From Aedes albopictus (Eukaryota; Arthropoda; Insecta; Diptera; Culicidae), in assembly GCF_035046485.1 (NCBI RefSeq), contig NC_085137.1, positions 11,052,252 through 11,116,251 on the forward strand: a DNA stretch of 64,000 nucleotides. Reading direction: 5' to 3'. The translations under genes were made by a program, and so were the position numbers. The notes beneath the pieces are model-generated. The model had not been told where the DNA came from. It did no database searches and worked only from the letters and a program-made list of their open reading frames with translations. Of the stretch, positions 20,901 to 27,590 are shown piece by piece. The stretch's first letter is position 1, and every line of letters begins with the position of its first letter.

Positions 20901-23115
20901 GGATACCTCTGCACACGATCCGCTTCTATAAATTCATTTTCTCTAGATCACGCCCGATGACGAACTACCAAAAATCATATGTTCGGCTTGTTCGCATCAG
21001 CTATCGGCAGCATATCGATTTTGTATCAAATGTCGTTCATCGGACGGACAACTCCGTGACCGATTGCTGTTCAGCAATCGGGCCAACCAAGCAACGGTCG
21101 ATGTCTCTTCAGCGGGTAGTGTCGACGACGACCAGCAGATACCGGACCGAATAGTAGATGACCTTATCGAACTGCCGACGGCAAAGCCCAAAGACCAGAA
21201 TGAAATCCTAATGGATTTGATGATGCGCCCCGAGGACGAACTTTTTGACGAAATTATTGAACAGGAACAGTTTTCGGCGGATGAAGAATCCGAATGCGAT
21301 GGAAGCTTTGAACAGTTGGCGGAAAAGGTTGAAATAGTAACGGTCGATGGAGAAGCTATTCTTGAAGTACCGGAATATCAAGAAGAGTCTATGGATGATG
21401 ACTTGATTACTGTTTCGGAGCATATGTCCGATGTGGCATTGGAGATAACTGATGACTACGTGCATGATAAAGAGGATGACGAATCACAAGCCGAATCTTT
21501 ACGACAAATGAATGTAATTATGCCCCCAGAAGAGATGATCGTAGAACGGGAAGATTATGAAAATTTCCAAATAATTGTCTGCGCTGGTTTTGCATGCTGT
21601 AATTGTAAGGCGCATTTTTCCTCTGAAGAAGATTTGAATACTCACTGTTGCAAGCATGACCTATCGAAGAAACCTCCCAACGGCATTAACTGTTCTTTTT
21701 GTTACAAGAAATTTCCTCGTCTAAGTTTCAAAGTAAGACACGATGCCCAACGGAGCATGCCAAAGATGTATTTGTGTAAATTGTGTGACTATGTTTGCCA
21801 CGATCGTGCGGTACTTAATCATCACATGGAAGTTGCTTCGACACACAAGAAACCTATGATTGGTTTCGATGAGGTTAACGAAGTATTTGAAAAGCTGTCG
21901 GTCGATGGTCATTTGTGCTGTGAGTGTTTTTCGATCTTTCGTGATACTAGTCAACTCGAGAAACATTACAAAGATGCTCACCATATAAATCGACCAGACA
22001 CTGGGTTGGAAGCACTGAAAATGGGCAACTTTTGGTGTACAAATTGTCATCAAGTATTCAAACACAGTCACAGATATCAGTCGCATCTGGAACGTAGTAA
22101 AGTGAAATCAATTTATCGCTGTCTAAAAGTTGATTGTACCTATCGCACAGGAAGTATAATTTTCGCTCGACTTCATCTCACAAGCCGAGACCATAAAGTA
22201 TCTGGAATCACGTCAGATGACACATTCTCGGTTAACCAATCACGCACACTAGAAAAACATCGCTGTTGCTTCCGAAAATGTTTGAAAATATTTGAATCGA
22301 GAACATCCCTCCTAGCACATGTAGATCAGGCTCATCAGGTTAAACTTCTCGAAAACGAGCTGCGTCGGAAAAGTTCTACTCATGTATGCTCAATATGCAG
22401 TCGTAATTTTGAATCTCGACGTGCTCTAAAGCGCCATCAATCGGTGAAAATGGAAATTAACGTATGCGAGCATTGTGGTTTGTCTGTGCCATCAGCCATC
22501 CAACTTCGAAGTCACGTTCAGCAGGTTCATTCCAACGATCAGATCCAGAAAAAATTCAAATGTGATGAGTGTTCCTGTTCTTTTGTCACCGAAGCAAATC
22601 TGCAGCGGCACAAACGTCGAGGGCACGACAAACCAACTGACAACGTGTGTTCGATATGCGGTAAGCAGTTCATGACCAAAACTGGTCTGTGGTATCACTG
22701 GCGTATGCACAACAAGTCGGAAACGTTCGAATGTGCGCCCTGCAAGAATGCTGGAAGGCGGTACGAGTTTCGAGATGCTAAAACTCTACGCCGACATTAT
22801 AAGATTTCCGAAATGCACAACGCAGAACGAAAGCACAAGTGCACGTATGAGGGATGCACAAATACATACATCCACAAACCGGATTTACAGCGGCACGAAC
22901 AGACGGTGCATCGGGGAGATCGACCATTTCTGTGCAAGACGTGCGGTAAGGGATTCGTCAGAAATAGGGATTTGAGATTACACGAGCGACACCATACGGG
23001 TGCGAAGCTCTTCTCTTGTGAAGATTGCTCGGCTGGATTTGATATTTTCATGGAATATAAAAGGCACTGTTCCGAGAAGCACGACAGGAAGCTCATTATG
23101 AAGTACGCAAAATAG
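2973..23115 (+). CDS. ZAD-C2H2 zinc-finger protein, two exons split by a 17.8 kb intron
   Basis: Exon 1 is 2973-3143 (start in context CAACAATGG); exon 2 is 20947-23115, ending in TAG. Donor GTAAGT at 3144 and acceptor TTCTCTAG before 20947 join in phase 0 to give 779 residues. The join restores a ZAD domain: exon 1 supplies CRVC (C7, C10), and exon 2 starts ITPDDELPKIIC, supplying C69 and C72 plus the usual AYRFCIKC helix. An acidic linker (about 97-270) follows, then roughly 13-15 C2H2 fingers, the last ones canonical (for example CKTCGKGFVRNRDLRLHERH). ZAD proteins are insect DNA-binding factors that dimerise through the ZAD; the target here cannot be told from sequence. The fingers carry few TGEKP linkers, as in many ZAD proteins. 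Neither exon makes a whole ZAD alone, which is the best evidence for the long intron. Confidence 0.87.
3370..3460. repeat. GGTAATCA-type repeat fragment
   Basis: Short repeats of AAGTAATCA / GGTAATCACA followed by GGCCTGGTAGTGAGTCACTTTTTAGTG. Related sequence in reverse complement lies at about 18,560-18,680 next to the larger GTAATCA satellite. The 255-bp MITE at 3461 inserted into this repeat: the GTCAC-rich sequence continues at 3723-3755. Confidence 0.6.
3461..3715. mobile_element. CACAGA-family MITE, copy 1 (7-bp TSD)
   Basis: Ends are CACAGATAAACAGACG and CGTCTGTTTGTCTGTG, a near-perfect 16-bp inverted repeat, flanked by the 7-bp duplication ATTTGGT (3454-3460, 3716-3722). It belongs to a family with five copies in this window (see 28767, 38509, 54287, 57749). 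No ORF of note. Confidence 0.85.
3757..4014. mobile_element. pogo-like MITE, copy 1 (TA TSD)
   Basis: A 258-bp element with inverted ends CAGTAGACGTTCG and CGAACGTCTACTG between TA dinucleotides (3755-3756, 4015-4016). The interior repeats the motif AACTGCAA. CAGTA termini and the TA target are typical of pogo/Tc1-mariner elements. A copy of exactly the same length lies in opposite orientation at 11850-12107; damaged copies start at 28508 and 43996. Confidence 0.85.
4192..4243 (+). repeat. 52-bp direct repeat, left flank of LINE
   Basis: This 52-bp A/T-rich segment, containing ACAATAGACACCACTGTAAA, recurs exactly at 8364-8415 on the far side of the LINE and nowhere else that I saw. It is best read as an unusually long target-site duplication. 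Confidence 0.8.
4244..8363 (+). mobile_element. RNase H-bearing non-LTR retrotransposon (LOA/I group), apparently complete ORF2
   Basis: The unit bounded by the 52-bp direct repeats is about 4.1 kb. It has 174 bp before the ORF, one long uninterrupted ORF, and a 3' UTR ending in short TACCTGA repeats just before the right repeat. The 3' UTR carries a 56-bp tandem duplication (8081-8136 and 8137-8192). There is no ORF1, so either the copy is 5'-truncated or the family lacks one. A 54-bp minus-strand copy of the same 3' end is at 25474-25527, so the family has been active elsewhere. It sits inside the zinc-finger intron in sense orientation. Confidence 0.85.
4418..8062 (+). CDS. LINE ORF2: endonuclease, reverse transcriptase, RNase H
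   Basis: About 1,210 residues with no stops. Residues ~1-230 are an APE-type endonuclease (INLQHKRTAT, QEPYF, GSDANAHH, LSDHR). Residues ~450-740 are the reverse transcriptase (FKSPGADGIYP, FRPISLTSF, DIEGAFDN, PQGGVLSPLLWN, and the catalytic FADD in place of YADD). Residues ~945-1070 are RNase H (YTDGS, QAEIFAL, SDSQAA, WVPGHSSIAGNELAD). A C-terminal Cys/His motif (CDSC...SYHLICNCP) follows. RNase H plus this motif points to the LOA/I/R1 side of the LINE tree; I cannot fix the clade. The frame opens at a TAA and has GTG, not ATG, at 4418; the first ATG is well inside the endonuclease, so translation may depend on reinitiation or the start may have been lost. Confidence 0.9.
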   Translation: MATVRIAQINLQHKRTATINLCRLMQNGTAQVALVQEPYFRKGNFYLGNLVNPVFATFSKNEMANSRVMPRACVLVNNAIVATLISELTTRDVCAIIIDVSVGNLNRKYVYCSVYLPHDEPSPTDAFKQVIAYCTSKGLPLIVGSDANAHHIIWGSSDINLRGSSLMEYLSSTDLGLLNIGNRPTFMVSGREEVLDITLCSSRISHELTNWHVSDEESLSDHRYILFEHVNFTSQTLRFRNPRSTNWDLFTDLVAAKFHGYSPSIDTPSDLDDAVDTTTAFIMEAFEEACPLRSVKTTRGTPWWNSDLAKLRKQCRKSWNRRRSAGSEAFRSARKAYQKALRSAERSGWKNLCTNVSSLSEASRLNKILAKSKDFQVNELRLPNGDFTSSDEEVLECLFSTHFPGCVDITSSDEPDVFSCSYDSLASARSIITLESIEWALNSFAPFKSPGADGIYPILLQKGFDHFKHVLKQLLVCSFATGYIPKSWRDITVKFIPKVGRASYEEAKSFRPISLTSFLLKCLERIVDHHIRDVYLANVPLHVNQHAYQSGKSTVTLLHKVVYDIEKAFAQKQSCLGVFLDIEGAFDNVPFDAILEAARGHGISPMISNWIHQMLKNRHLFSTLRQAAIRKLSVCGCPQGGVLSPLLWNLVADTLLRQLNNSGFPTYGFADDYLTLLVGMCISTLFDLMQNALQVVEGWCRQYGLSVNPSKTSIVLFTEKRNRNGVRTLRLFDSEINVTEQVKYVGVILDSKLSWTPHVEFRIKKACMAFGQCRRTFGTTWGLKPKYIKWIYTTVVRPILAYGCLVWWQKGEVRTVQSKLGHLQRMCLMAMSGAFSSTPTAALEVLFDVVPLHIHLKQEALSCTYRLWVLGLLEETPVNRSSTHTSLFPLLVNWDKVVLAPSDLTIACNFPYRTFSTKFPSREEWTSGYLERSISDGIVCYTDGSLLEGRAGAGVYSRELRLYQSYSLGRHCTVFQAEIFALMCGVQSALQQHVMGKVIYFCSDSQAAIKALASANSRSKIVIACRTQIEELNSANAVHLVWVPGHSSIAGNELADELARTGASHDFIGPEPAIPVSKCWVKLQIDTWAATQHKQYWNSLESCRQTKLYCTEPSLGVAKYLTNLSKQNCSMLVKALTGHCRLSYHMANIQQADSFACDSCESDYGTSYHLICNCPAFAQLRFRVLGKHLLSETDFRNLNLQDVLLFLTRCGKEL
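8364..8415 (+). repeat. 52-bp direct repeat, right flank of LINE
   Basis: Exact copy of 4192-4243. The pre-insertion locus would have had one copy, followed by TGTAATGTTGG. Confidence 0.8.
8416..8859. other. A/T-rich intronic stretch, no gene
   Basis: No coding signal. Palindromic pieces around GTACATTGTATGGTACATGAATGG resemble text inside the TTAA element at 9843-10387 (GTACACTGTATGGTGCAGGAATGG), so this is probably an eroded relative. Confidence 0.5.
8862..9118. mobile_element. Tc1/mariner-like MITE with 76-bp TIRs
   Basis: 257-bp element starting CACTACCCGTCATAAGTACG and ending in its reverse complement, between TA dinucleotides (8860-8861, 9119-9120). The first 76 bases and the last 76 are perfect inverted copies, which implies recent origin. 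Only about 105 bp separate the arms. No ORF. Confidence 0.88.
9121..9838. other. No gene recognised
   Basis: Mixed-composition intron sequence. It has the feel of an old retroelement UTR (GC-rich patches, no frame), but I could not assign it. Confidence 0.4.
9843..10387. mobile_element. TTAA-flanked MITE (CCCTTT ends)
   Basis: TTAA at 9839-9842 and 10388-10391 brackets a 545-bp unit beginning CCCTTTGGAGCC and ending in AGAGGG, a short and imperfect inverted repeat. A perfect 21-bp inverted repeat inside (10069-10089 and 10126-10146, TCTGGTGTTCGATTTGAATA...) suggests a further nested element. TTAA targets are typical of piggyBac-type transposases. Confidence 0.55.
10392..11847. other. Intron sequence with decayed 24-bp satellite, no gene
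   Basis: Between about 10,480 and 10,990 the phrases GTTCATCTCTAAG, AGAATCC and AGAAGTTCCC recur at irregular spacing like a worn 24-bp satellite. From 11,000 to 11,847 I see no repeat or coding signal. Confidence 0.4.
11850..12107. mobile_element. pogo-like MITE, copy 2 (TA TSD)
   Basis: 258 bp between TA dinucleotides (11848-11849, 12108-12109). The ends are CAGTAGACGTTCG and CGAACGTCTACTG, and the interior is a reverse-complement near-copy of 3757-4014 (same length), showing recent amplification. Confidence 0.88.
12223..12938. mobile_element. Fold-back element, almost entirely palindromic
   Basis: The two halves are nearly perfect inverted copies: TGAGATTTAATTTATTTTAT at 12223 matches the reverse complement ending at 12938, and pairing continues to the centre near 12,610 (the two GTGCGCAGAAGACACCGA copies). 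Apart from an 87-bp MITE in the left arm the element is ~630 bp with arms of about 300 bp. TA dinucleotides at 12221-12222 and 12939-12940 are a plausible TSD. Any read-through transcript, such as the zinc-finger pre-mRNA, would fold into a long hairpin. Confidence 0.82.
12417..12503. mobile_element. 87-bp palindromic MITE nested in the fold-back
   Basis: Ends CTGTTCCAATTACAACAACT and its reverse complement, with TA at 12415-12416 and 12504-12505. It is absent from the right arm of the host element, where AACTATTGCGC is continuous, so that arm serves as the empty site and proves a later insertion. Confidence 0.85.
12941..13249. repeat. Dispersed repeat R55, copy 1 (host of gypsy insertion)
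   Basis: Matches 55,210-55,552 in reverse complement (shared phrases include TTCCCGGGCACCAAAATTC-like text and GACAGCTCCGCC). The match resumes after the gypsy element at 17863 (CAACAGCGCTAAAGAAGCCA), so the LTR element sits inside this repeat. No ORF. Confidence 0.75.
13250..13410 (+). repeat. gypsy 5' LTR
   Basis: 161 bp, starting TGCTACCATGGG and ending GAAGGTAACA. It contains an AATAAA at about 13,350, a likely poly(A) signal. Same sequence as 17702-17862. Confidence 0.92.
13413..13422 (+). other. Putative gypsy primer-binding site
   Basis: TGGCGACGAG just downstream of the 5' LTR has the TGGCG start common to insect gypsy primer-binding sites. The exact tRNA was not determined. Confidence 0.5.
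13447..14975 (+). CDS. gypsy gag and protease region (5' part of gag-pol)
   Basis: ATG at 13447, 37 bp after the 5' LTR. Residues ~60-250 resemble a retrotransposon capsid (HFDPENGLTFDRWFSKYKDLF, then many charged helices). Two CCHC zinc knuckles lie at about 283-295 (CWQC...H...C) and 302-315 (CKQCGKTGHKEGYC), which bind the RNA genome. An aspartic protease follows at about 367-460 with DCGSDITVIS where DTG or DSG is usual; the Cys at the second position may weaken catalysis. The frame is sound until about 14,970, where the link to reverse transcriptase is lost by a deletion; beyond that it reads out of frame to 15,105. Confidence 0.88.
14976..17771 (+). pseudogene. gypsy pol (RT, RNase H, integrase), two frame breaks
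   Basis: Frame one runs from about 14,976 to 16,710: reverse transcriptase (WAAPIVVVKKP, DLSDAYLQV, LAPGVKSAPGAFQQLM, catalytic FLDD), RNase H (GDASKTGIGAV, QTDHQPL) and the integrase HHCC zinc domain (HEGHPGIERA...CSSC). Near 16,710 it shifts to another frame that continues integrase (VMVDSFSKWPE, SDNGSQF, NGQAERF with the DDE residues) to the stop at 17,771. The start of the RT domain is missing through a short deletion near 14,970-14,985. The product as it stands cannot be a full polyprotein, so this copy needed help to move or broke on insertion. Confidence 0.88.
17690..17701 (+). other. gypsy polypurine tract
   Basis: CAAAGGGGGAGA directly before the 3' LTR, the expected plus-strand primer. 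It overlaps the 3' end of pol. Confidence 0.75.
17702..17862 (+). repeat. gypsy 3' LTR
   Basis: 161 bp, identical by eye to the 5' LTR. The last pol codons run into it and stop at 17,771. Confidence 0.92.
17868..18640. other. Intron sequence, no gene
   Basis: Starts with the continuation of repeat R55 to about 17,895, then has no recognised element. At about 18,560-18,640, TTGGTCACTA-rich text is the reverse complement of the repeat around 3,430-3,755. Confidence 0.45.
18650..19040. repeat. Degenerate GTAATCA satellite
   Basis: About 390 bp of imperfect AAGTAATCA / TGGTAATCA units (about 9-10 bp, paired into ~19 bp). No coding potential. Confidence 0.8.
19041..20322. other. Intron sequence, no gene
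   Basis: No ORF with coding character and no clear repeat. The 19,080-19,560 part is less A/T-rich than its surroundings and contains CTATATAG at about 19,233; I cannot show that this is a promoter. Confidence 0.35.
20323..20490. repeat. AAGGCGCCATTCAC MITE-like repeat, copy 1
   Basis: About 168 bp starting AAGGCGCCATTCAC and ending with AATAAACGGATGCTGCCTAA. A second copy with the same layout (CGTA...GGGGGAGG...CATACAAAAA...AATAAATGAACGCC) is at about 38926-39090. The two ends are weak inverted repeats of each other. Confidence 0.6.
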
Positions 23116-23564
23116 AAAAATTTGGTAAGCTGAAAATGAAAAAAAATGATCTCGTACACTGAAAAGTCGAATAGGCTCATTCATTCCGAAATTCCATGAC
23201 ATACACTTCCCACCATAAATATGGATTCGTATATTGCAACACTCATACTGAATATCGCAGTTGCTGTACCTAAAAAGTTTTGCATCACCCTAAAATGTGA
23301 TTATTTCAGGTCCTTGAGGCACAAATCACTTATGACCCCCCTTAATTCTCTTTGAAATTGCAACTCGTACCCACAACGTAATTGGTTTTAGGTTTACTCT
23401 ATTTTTCCTCCTTATTTTGGATGATGCAAAACTTTGGGTGCTGCAATACTGAATATTGCAACGTTTTCATATTATTGGGTATCAGAACGTCGGCTCGTTG
23501 ACATATTATTGGATAGTATAAACAGTGCTGGTGCTCCTCTTTCCGAGAGATTTTTCCGTTCTAT
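23116..23564. other. 3' flank of zinc-finger gene with palindromic remnant
   Basis: The 3' UTR of the zinc-finger gene starts here; no canonical AATAAA is obvious. From about 23,235 to 23,470 the phrases TGAATATCGCAGTTGC and GCAATACTGAATATTGC are partly inverted and each is next to a TTTTGCATCA/GATGCAAAA, so this is probably a worn mariner-type MITE. Confidence 0.4.
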
Positions 23565-23845
23565 CTCTCTCTCTCTTCTTGGCGTAACGTCCTCATTGGG
23601 ACAAAGCCTGCTTCTCAGCTTAGTGTTCTATGAGCACTTCCACAGTTATTAACTGAGAGCTTCCTCTGCCAATGACCATTTTGCATGCGTATATCGTGTG
23701 GCAGGCACGAAGATACTCTATGCCCAAGGAAGTCAAGGAAATTTCCTTTACGAAAAGATCCTGGACCGACCGGGAATCGAACCCGTCACCCTCAGCATGG
23801 TCATGCTGAATATCCGTGCGTTTACCGCCTCGGCTATATGGGCCC
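23565..23845 (-). mobile_element. Feilai-type tRNA-derived SINE, copy 1
   Basis: Read on the minus strand it begins GGGCCCATATAGCCGAGGCG, contains a tRNA-like B box (GGGTTCGATTCCCGG) and ends in a CT/AG-rich tail. A duplication of about 8 bp (CGTTCTAT at 23557-23564 and 23845-23852) flanks it. Its close match at 43085-43368 and tRNA-derived head identify the Feilai family of Aedes SINEs. Transcribed by Pol III, mobilised by a LINE. Confidence 0.85.
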
Positions 23846-24099
23846 GTTCTATGTTTCGTGTGGATTTTGGTTTGTGCAGTCTGATTTTCAATCGATTGCT
23901 TGAACCTGGAGTAATGCTCAAAATAATCGCAAATCTTCCGGTTGGTGTAGCTGGAACTATGACTGGTCGGAGTTTGCTTCTGAGTTAGCAGTATGAATGA
24001 AGCTGAGGTAATACTCTTTATGTGGTATGCAAATCTATGTGAAGCCGTGAATCTTGACTGAGATCTGAGTAAAGAAGATCTACTCAGTTTTATTCATAT

Positions 24100-24589
24100 A
24101 CTAGTTGTCCCGGTAAACGTCGTTCTGCCTACATACTGTGTTTTTTGGACACACAGCTCTATAGGGACGTCCCCCACAAAGCCATATATATGGGAGCTTC
24201 CGTTCCAGAAACCGGAGAGGTCTCACACCAAGCTAAGAGTATAGATAGTAGAGTAATCATAGATCCGCGGACACCGCTGACTAAAATGTTTCAAGCGTGT
24301 AAGTAGTAATTTTTAAGAGTTCGACGGTTGAATATGACGTCATGCGCTCCATTGATGTTGTCTAAATCGTGACGTCATGCTCGTTTGGATACAGATTTTG
24401 TCAGTTCGTTTGGATACAACGGATTCATCAACACGGATCTATGTTTACTCTACTATATCTATAGCTAAGAGCCATCCCCGTCCCCAAAAATACTCACCTA
24501 ATAAATTTCATACTGAACGGTTCAGTAATTTCCGATTACATAACGGTCAGACAGACAGACAGAAAGAAATTCATTTTTATATATTTAGA
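24100..24589 (-). mobile_element. Non-autonomous Helitron carrying a nested MITE
   Basis: On the minus strand it starts TCTAAATATATAAAAATGAA and ends CGGGACAACTAGT, i.e. 5' TC and 3' CTAGT, with a GGCAGAACGACGTTTACC hairpin-like stretch a few bases before the 3' end. No TSD, as expected for Helitrons. The related copy at 51436-51738 has the same termini. A 223-bp MITE (24240-24462) is inserted in it. Confidence 0.8.
24240..24462. mobile_element. MITE nested in Helitron, 9-bp TSD
   Basis: Inverted ends TATAGATAGTAGAGTA and TACTCTACTATATCTA-like, with a further inverted match around CATAGATCCG. The flanking Helitron sequence AGCTAAGAG is duplicated (24231-24239, 24463-24471). A 9-bp TSD suggests a Mutator-like source. 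Confidence 0.75.
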
Positions 24590-24799
24590 TCTTCTGGAGG
24601 ATCGACTGAGGATTTTAATCTACGATTTAAACGGCTACGCAGTTTCTCAATACGGGAAAACGAGGTTTATTATTTGTCCGACTTTTCGACACTGGGGTTT
24701 TGTGTCATCTTCAGGGGTAATTAATTTTTCGTTTTTGGTCTTATGTTTCGTCTAACTGTAACTGTCTTGTCGAGTTGTTGTTGGTACATGACTTATTTG

Positions 24800-25009
24800 G
24801 TTTGTCTAGTTTTGCAACGGACTGTACGCGTTTGGCGCAAACGCGTAGACTGGAACCCAGCAGGACATCGCAGCAGAGGCAGCCCCAGAGGCTCTTGGCG
24901 GCGCAGCCTCATTAACGAAAACAAGCAAGTCGATAGAAATTTGACCTGGCCACAGGTCAAGCGATGGCTGGCAATCGCCTTGGATGGAAATCTTTCAATA
25001 GGGTCCTAA
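24800..25009 (+). pseudogene. LINE C-terminal fragment
   Basis: The frame 24743-25009 contains WNPAGHRSRGSPRGSWRR and NLTWPQVKRWLAIALD, resembling the conserved extreme C-terminus of many non-LTR retrotransposon ORFs (W-P-G-x-R-x-R-G-x-P ... W-R-R ... W). Upstream residues look unrelated, so only about 60 residues survive. Confidence 0.55.
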
Positions 25010-25458
25010 AATGAAAAATATTTTCCCGGTTTTGCTACATAACACAAAGAAGCATGCTTTTCTGATCTCAATGGTATTTTTCCCGAACTTAAACAGTGAC
25101 ATAATAGTTAATAAACTCGAAAATAAAATAATGATGAGCAGGTCTTGTTTGACATTCGAGGTCAACCTTGACGTAACGAAAGTGAAACGGCGGGTTGCGA
25201 AAGACATCACATTGGCTCACTTTTGACAACTAATGTTCCTGTTTGACATACACGTTAAACAAAATTTACCCAAAATTGAGTGCTAAACAAGGAGTGTTGC
25301 AAATATTCTTAAAATGTTTAAAATATATTTGATGGGCTTTACCTAATAGGAATACTTAAAAAATGAGTAACCATTTCGTTTTAATCAATACTTGATCGAA
25401 TTATGCAGAAATTGAGATAGGCCTTTAGGAGCCTATTCGGCCCTCTGCTCCACCGTGG
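25010..25458. other. No gene recognised
   Basis: A/T-rich sequence without coding or repeat signal that I can name. Confidence 0.35.
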
Positions 25459-25473
25459 GTGCCCTGGACTGAA

Positions 25474-25527
25474 TCAGGTATCAGTAGGTCGGCTCTAGAG
25501 GCACGTTCTCCTCCATTCGGGAAATTT
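25474..25527 (-). mobile_element. 54-bp 3' end of the 4244-8363 LINE, 15-bp TSD
   Basis: The minus strand reads AAATTTCCCGAATGGAGGAG and on through CCTCTAGAGCCGACCTACTG to TACCTGA, nearly identical to 8307-8360. It is flanked by the perfect 15-bp repeat GTGCCCTGGACTGAA (25459-25473, 25528-25542). It is therefore a real, severely 5'-truncated insertion. Confidence 0.9.
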
Positions 25528-25542
25528 GTGCCCTGGACTGAA

Positions 25543-26299
25543 AGTAAGTAAGTAAGAAAAATGTTGATATCCACTACACTGATTTAAAATTCTAGCGTAA
25601 AAACAGCAGTAAAATTTATAACGCAATCGATGGTGTCGATTTTGCGAAATCAAAAGAGAATTTGTAGTAGATCCCTGCGGCATTCTCCGGAGAAGTTGCT
25701 GGTCGATCACCATGAAGAAAAAATTTAACAAAAACTTGTCCTAACGCGACTGCTAGGTTCTGGCGATCTCCAAAAAGAATTTTCCCAAAACTCTGGTATC
25801 AAAGAGGAAATTCTAATAAAAATGAAGAAATTTTAGAGGAAATCCATGCGATAAGTTCCTGGTGGAAAATTTCCTATTCAATTTCTTAAAAATCTTTTGC
25901 GGAAAATTCGGTCAAATTGTTAATCAATTTATCCTCAAATTTCTAATGAAATTTTCTCAATTTATGATGTTCGTAGTTCGTCATGGATTCATCCTTTTCA
26001 GTAAACTGAAACCCCTGGTTTCAATAATAATTTGCTGGCTCCACCATCAATCCAGATCCTACCCAAAATCCCCAAAACTACCCATTCGCATAACAGCTAC
26101 CCAGTGGGGTTGACTTTTCATTTGGACAGTGTGAACATGGGCAAAATATCTCCCGGCCCTATTTGCTTCGAACCACTGACAGATGTTGTCGGAGTAAGGG
26201 AATAATGTCAACCACAGCAAAAAAGCATAGCTGTCAAACGCAAAAAAGAAGGTGGCAAATTATAAAACTTGTTGAACTCCATCAGAAGCTCTCTTTTGC
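25543..26299. other. Decayed satellite and unassigned sequence
   Basis: A few 24-bp satellite-like phrases (about 25,660-25,960) and otherwise unremarkable sequence; no gene. Confidence 0.35.
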
Positions 26300-26499
26300 A
26301 ATCTGATCCTCAACCGGAGTGTAAGTGCGCGACGTGTGTAAAGTAGTACAGTATAGTGAGGTTAAATTGAACCTCGTGTGGTGAATTCACTAATGTATTT
26401 TGTGTTGTGTTTTTTTATAAATTTTTAGTAGTAGTGGAAGACCGAAGCAAAATTTGTAAATTTGTAAATTTGTGAAACAAATAAGTGGAAGAGTATTAG

Positions 26500-27590
26500 C
26501 AAGAAACAAGGCTAGAAAAAGGTAACAAAAAGGTATTGAAGACTGACGTCACGGGGGACTAACGTGGTGGCAGGTCCAAGGGAAGGACCTTTTTCTTTTT
26601 GGTGTTTTTTCGCAGTGCTGACCCACGAAACGGAAGTGCCCGGAACGACCAAAGAGGTTGGCTCGAAACGCTGCCGGATTGTATCCCAGACGCCGCCATT
26701 GCATGGAAGCCCAGCCGGCGCCATTGCTAAAGTGAACGATAGCCGCCATCTCTCTGCAGTGAACCTGCCTCGTGGTCAACCCGTTTCCGGAGGCCCGCCC
26801 TGGATTGGTTAGCCACGATTCCGTCCGGCTCTGCTGGTCTTCAAGCCTCCTTCCGTCTGGCAAGCCGCTGCACACGAAGAACGATTCCGTCCGGCTCTGC
26901 TGGTTCCCCAAGCACGTTTCCGTCTGGCACGCTGCAAGCACCCAACGATTCCCGCGGTCCGGCATACCGCCTGGCCCTCAAGACTTCCGTCGCCCGGCGC
27001 AGCTGGCCCCCAAGCAACGCCTCCGTCCGGCCCCTAGCCGGCAAACGATCAAGCCTTCGGTCCGGCACTCCGCTGGCCACTTCATCAACGCCTCCGTCCG
27101 GCCCCTAGCCGGCAAACGATCAAGCCTTCGGTCCGGCACTCCGCTGGCCACTTCATCAACGCCTCCGTCCGGCCCCTAGCCGGCAAACGATCAAGCCTTC
27201 GGTCCGGCACTCCGCTGGCCACTCCATCAACGCCTCCGTCCGGCCCCTAGCCGGCAAATGATCTAGCCTTCGGCTCGGCACCCCGCTGGCCCCCAATCAC
27301 CACTACGGTCCGGCACCCCGCTGGTCCCAGAACATTGCTTCGGCTCGGCACCCCGCTGGCCCCCTATCACCACTACGGTCCGGCACCCCGCCGGCCCCCG
27401 AGCATCAAGCCAGCAAGCTGCTGGCCCGAGGACCGCACGCCAGTCCGGCACCCTGCTGAGACACCGAGCATCGGCACACCGCCGACGAAACGAGCTACCA
27501 ACACGACCATGAAGCCCCACCAGCCACCATTGCACGGTATGTCCCAAAACTGTGACGTCATTATAATAAATGTTTGTTAAACTATGAAAT
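26500..27590. repeat. GC-rich island with CCGGCAC...GCTGGCC repeats
   Basis: In an A/T-rich region this ~1 kb block is strongly GC-rich and repeats TCCGGCACYCCGCTGGC many times, at first loosely (26,640-27,000), then as the 71-bp array below, then as ~62-bp units to about 27,470. Frames are open on both strands but their composition is that of a repeat. It may be the 5' region or LTR of an unrecognised retroelement; no pol is nearby. Confidence 0.6.
27019..27302 (+). repeat. 71-bp tandem repeat, four units
   Basis: Units begin GCCTCCGTCCGGCCCCTAGC at 27019, 27090, 27161 and 27232. The first three are almost identical; the fourth diverges after about 35 bp. Perfect length and low divergence indicate recent expansion. 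Confidence 0.9.

Noticed and set aside
23750..23800. tRNA gene suggested by the GGTTCGATTCCC B box
   Set aside because: It lies within two near-identical Feilai SINEs with their own TSDs; no cloverleaf.
26772..27179. 135-codon ORF in the GC-rich island
   Set aside because: Residues repeat every 71 bp out of frame and the antisense is equally open; no homology recognised.
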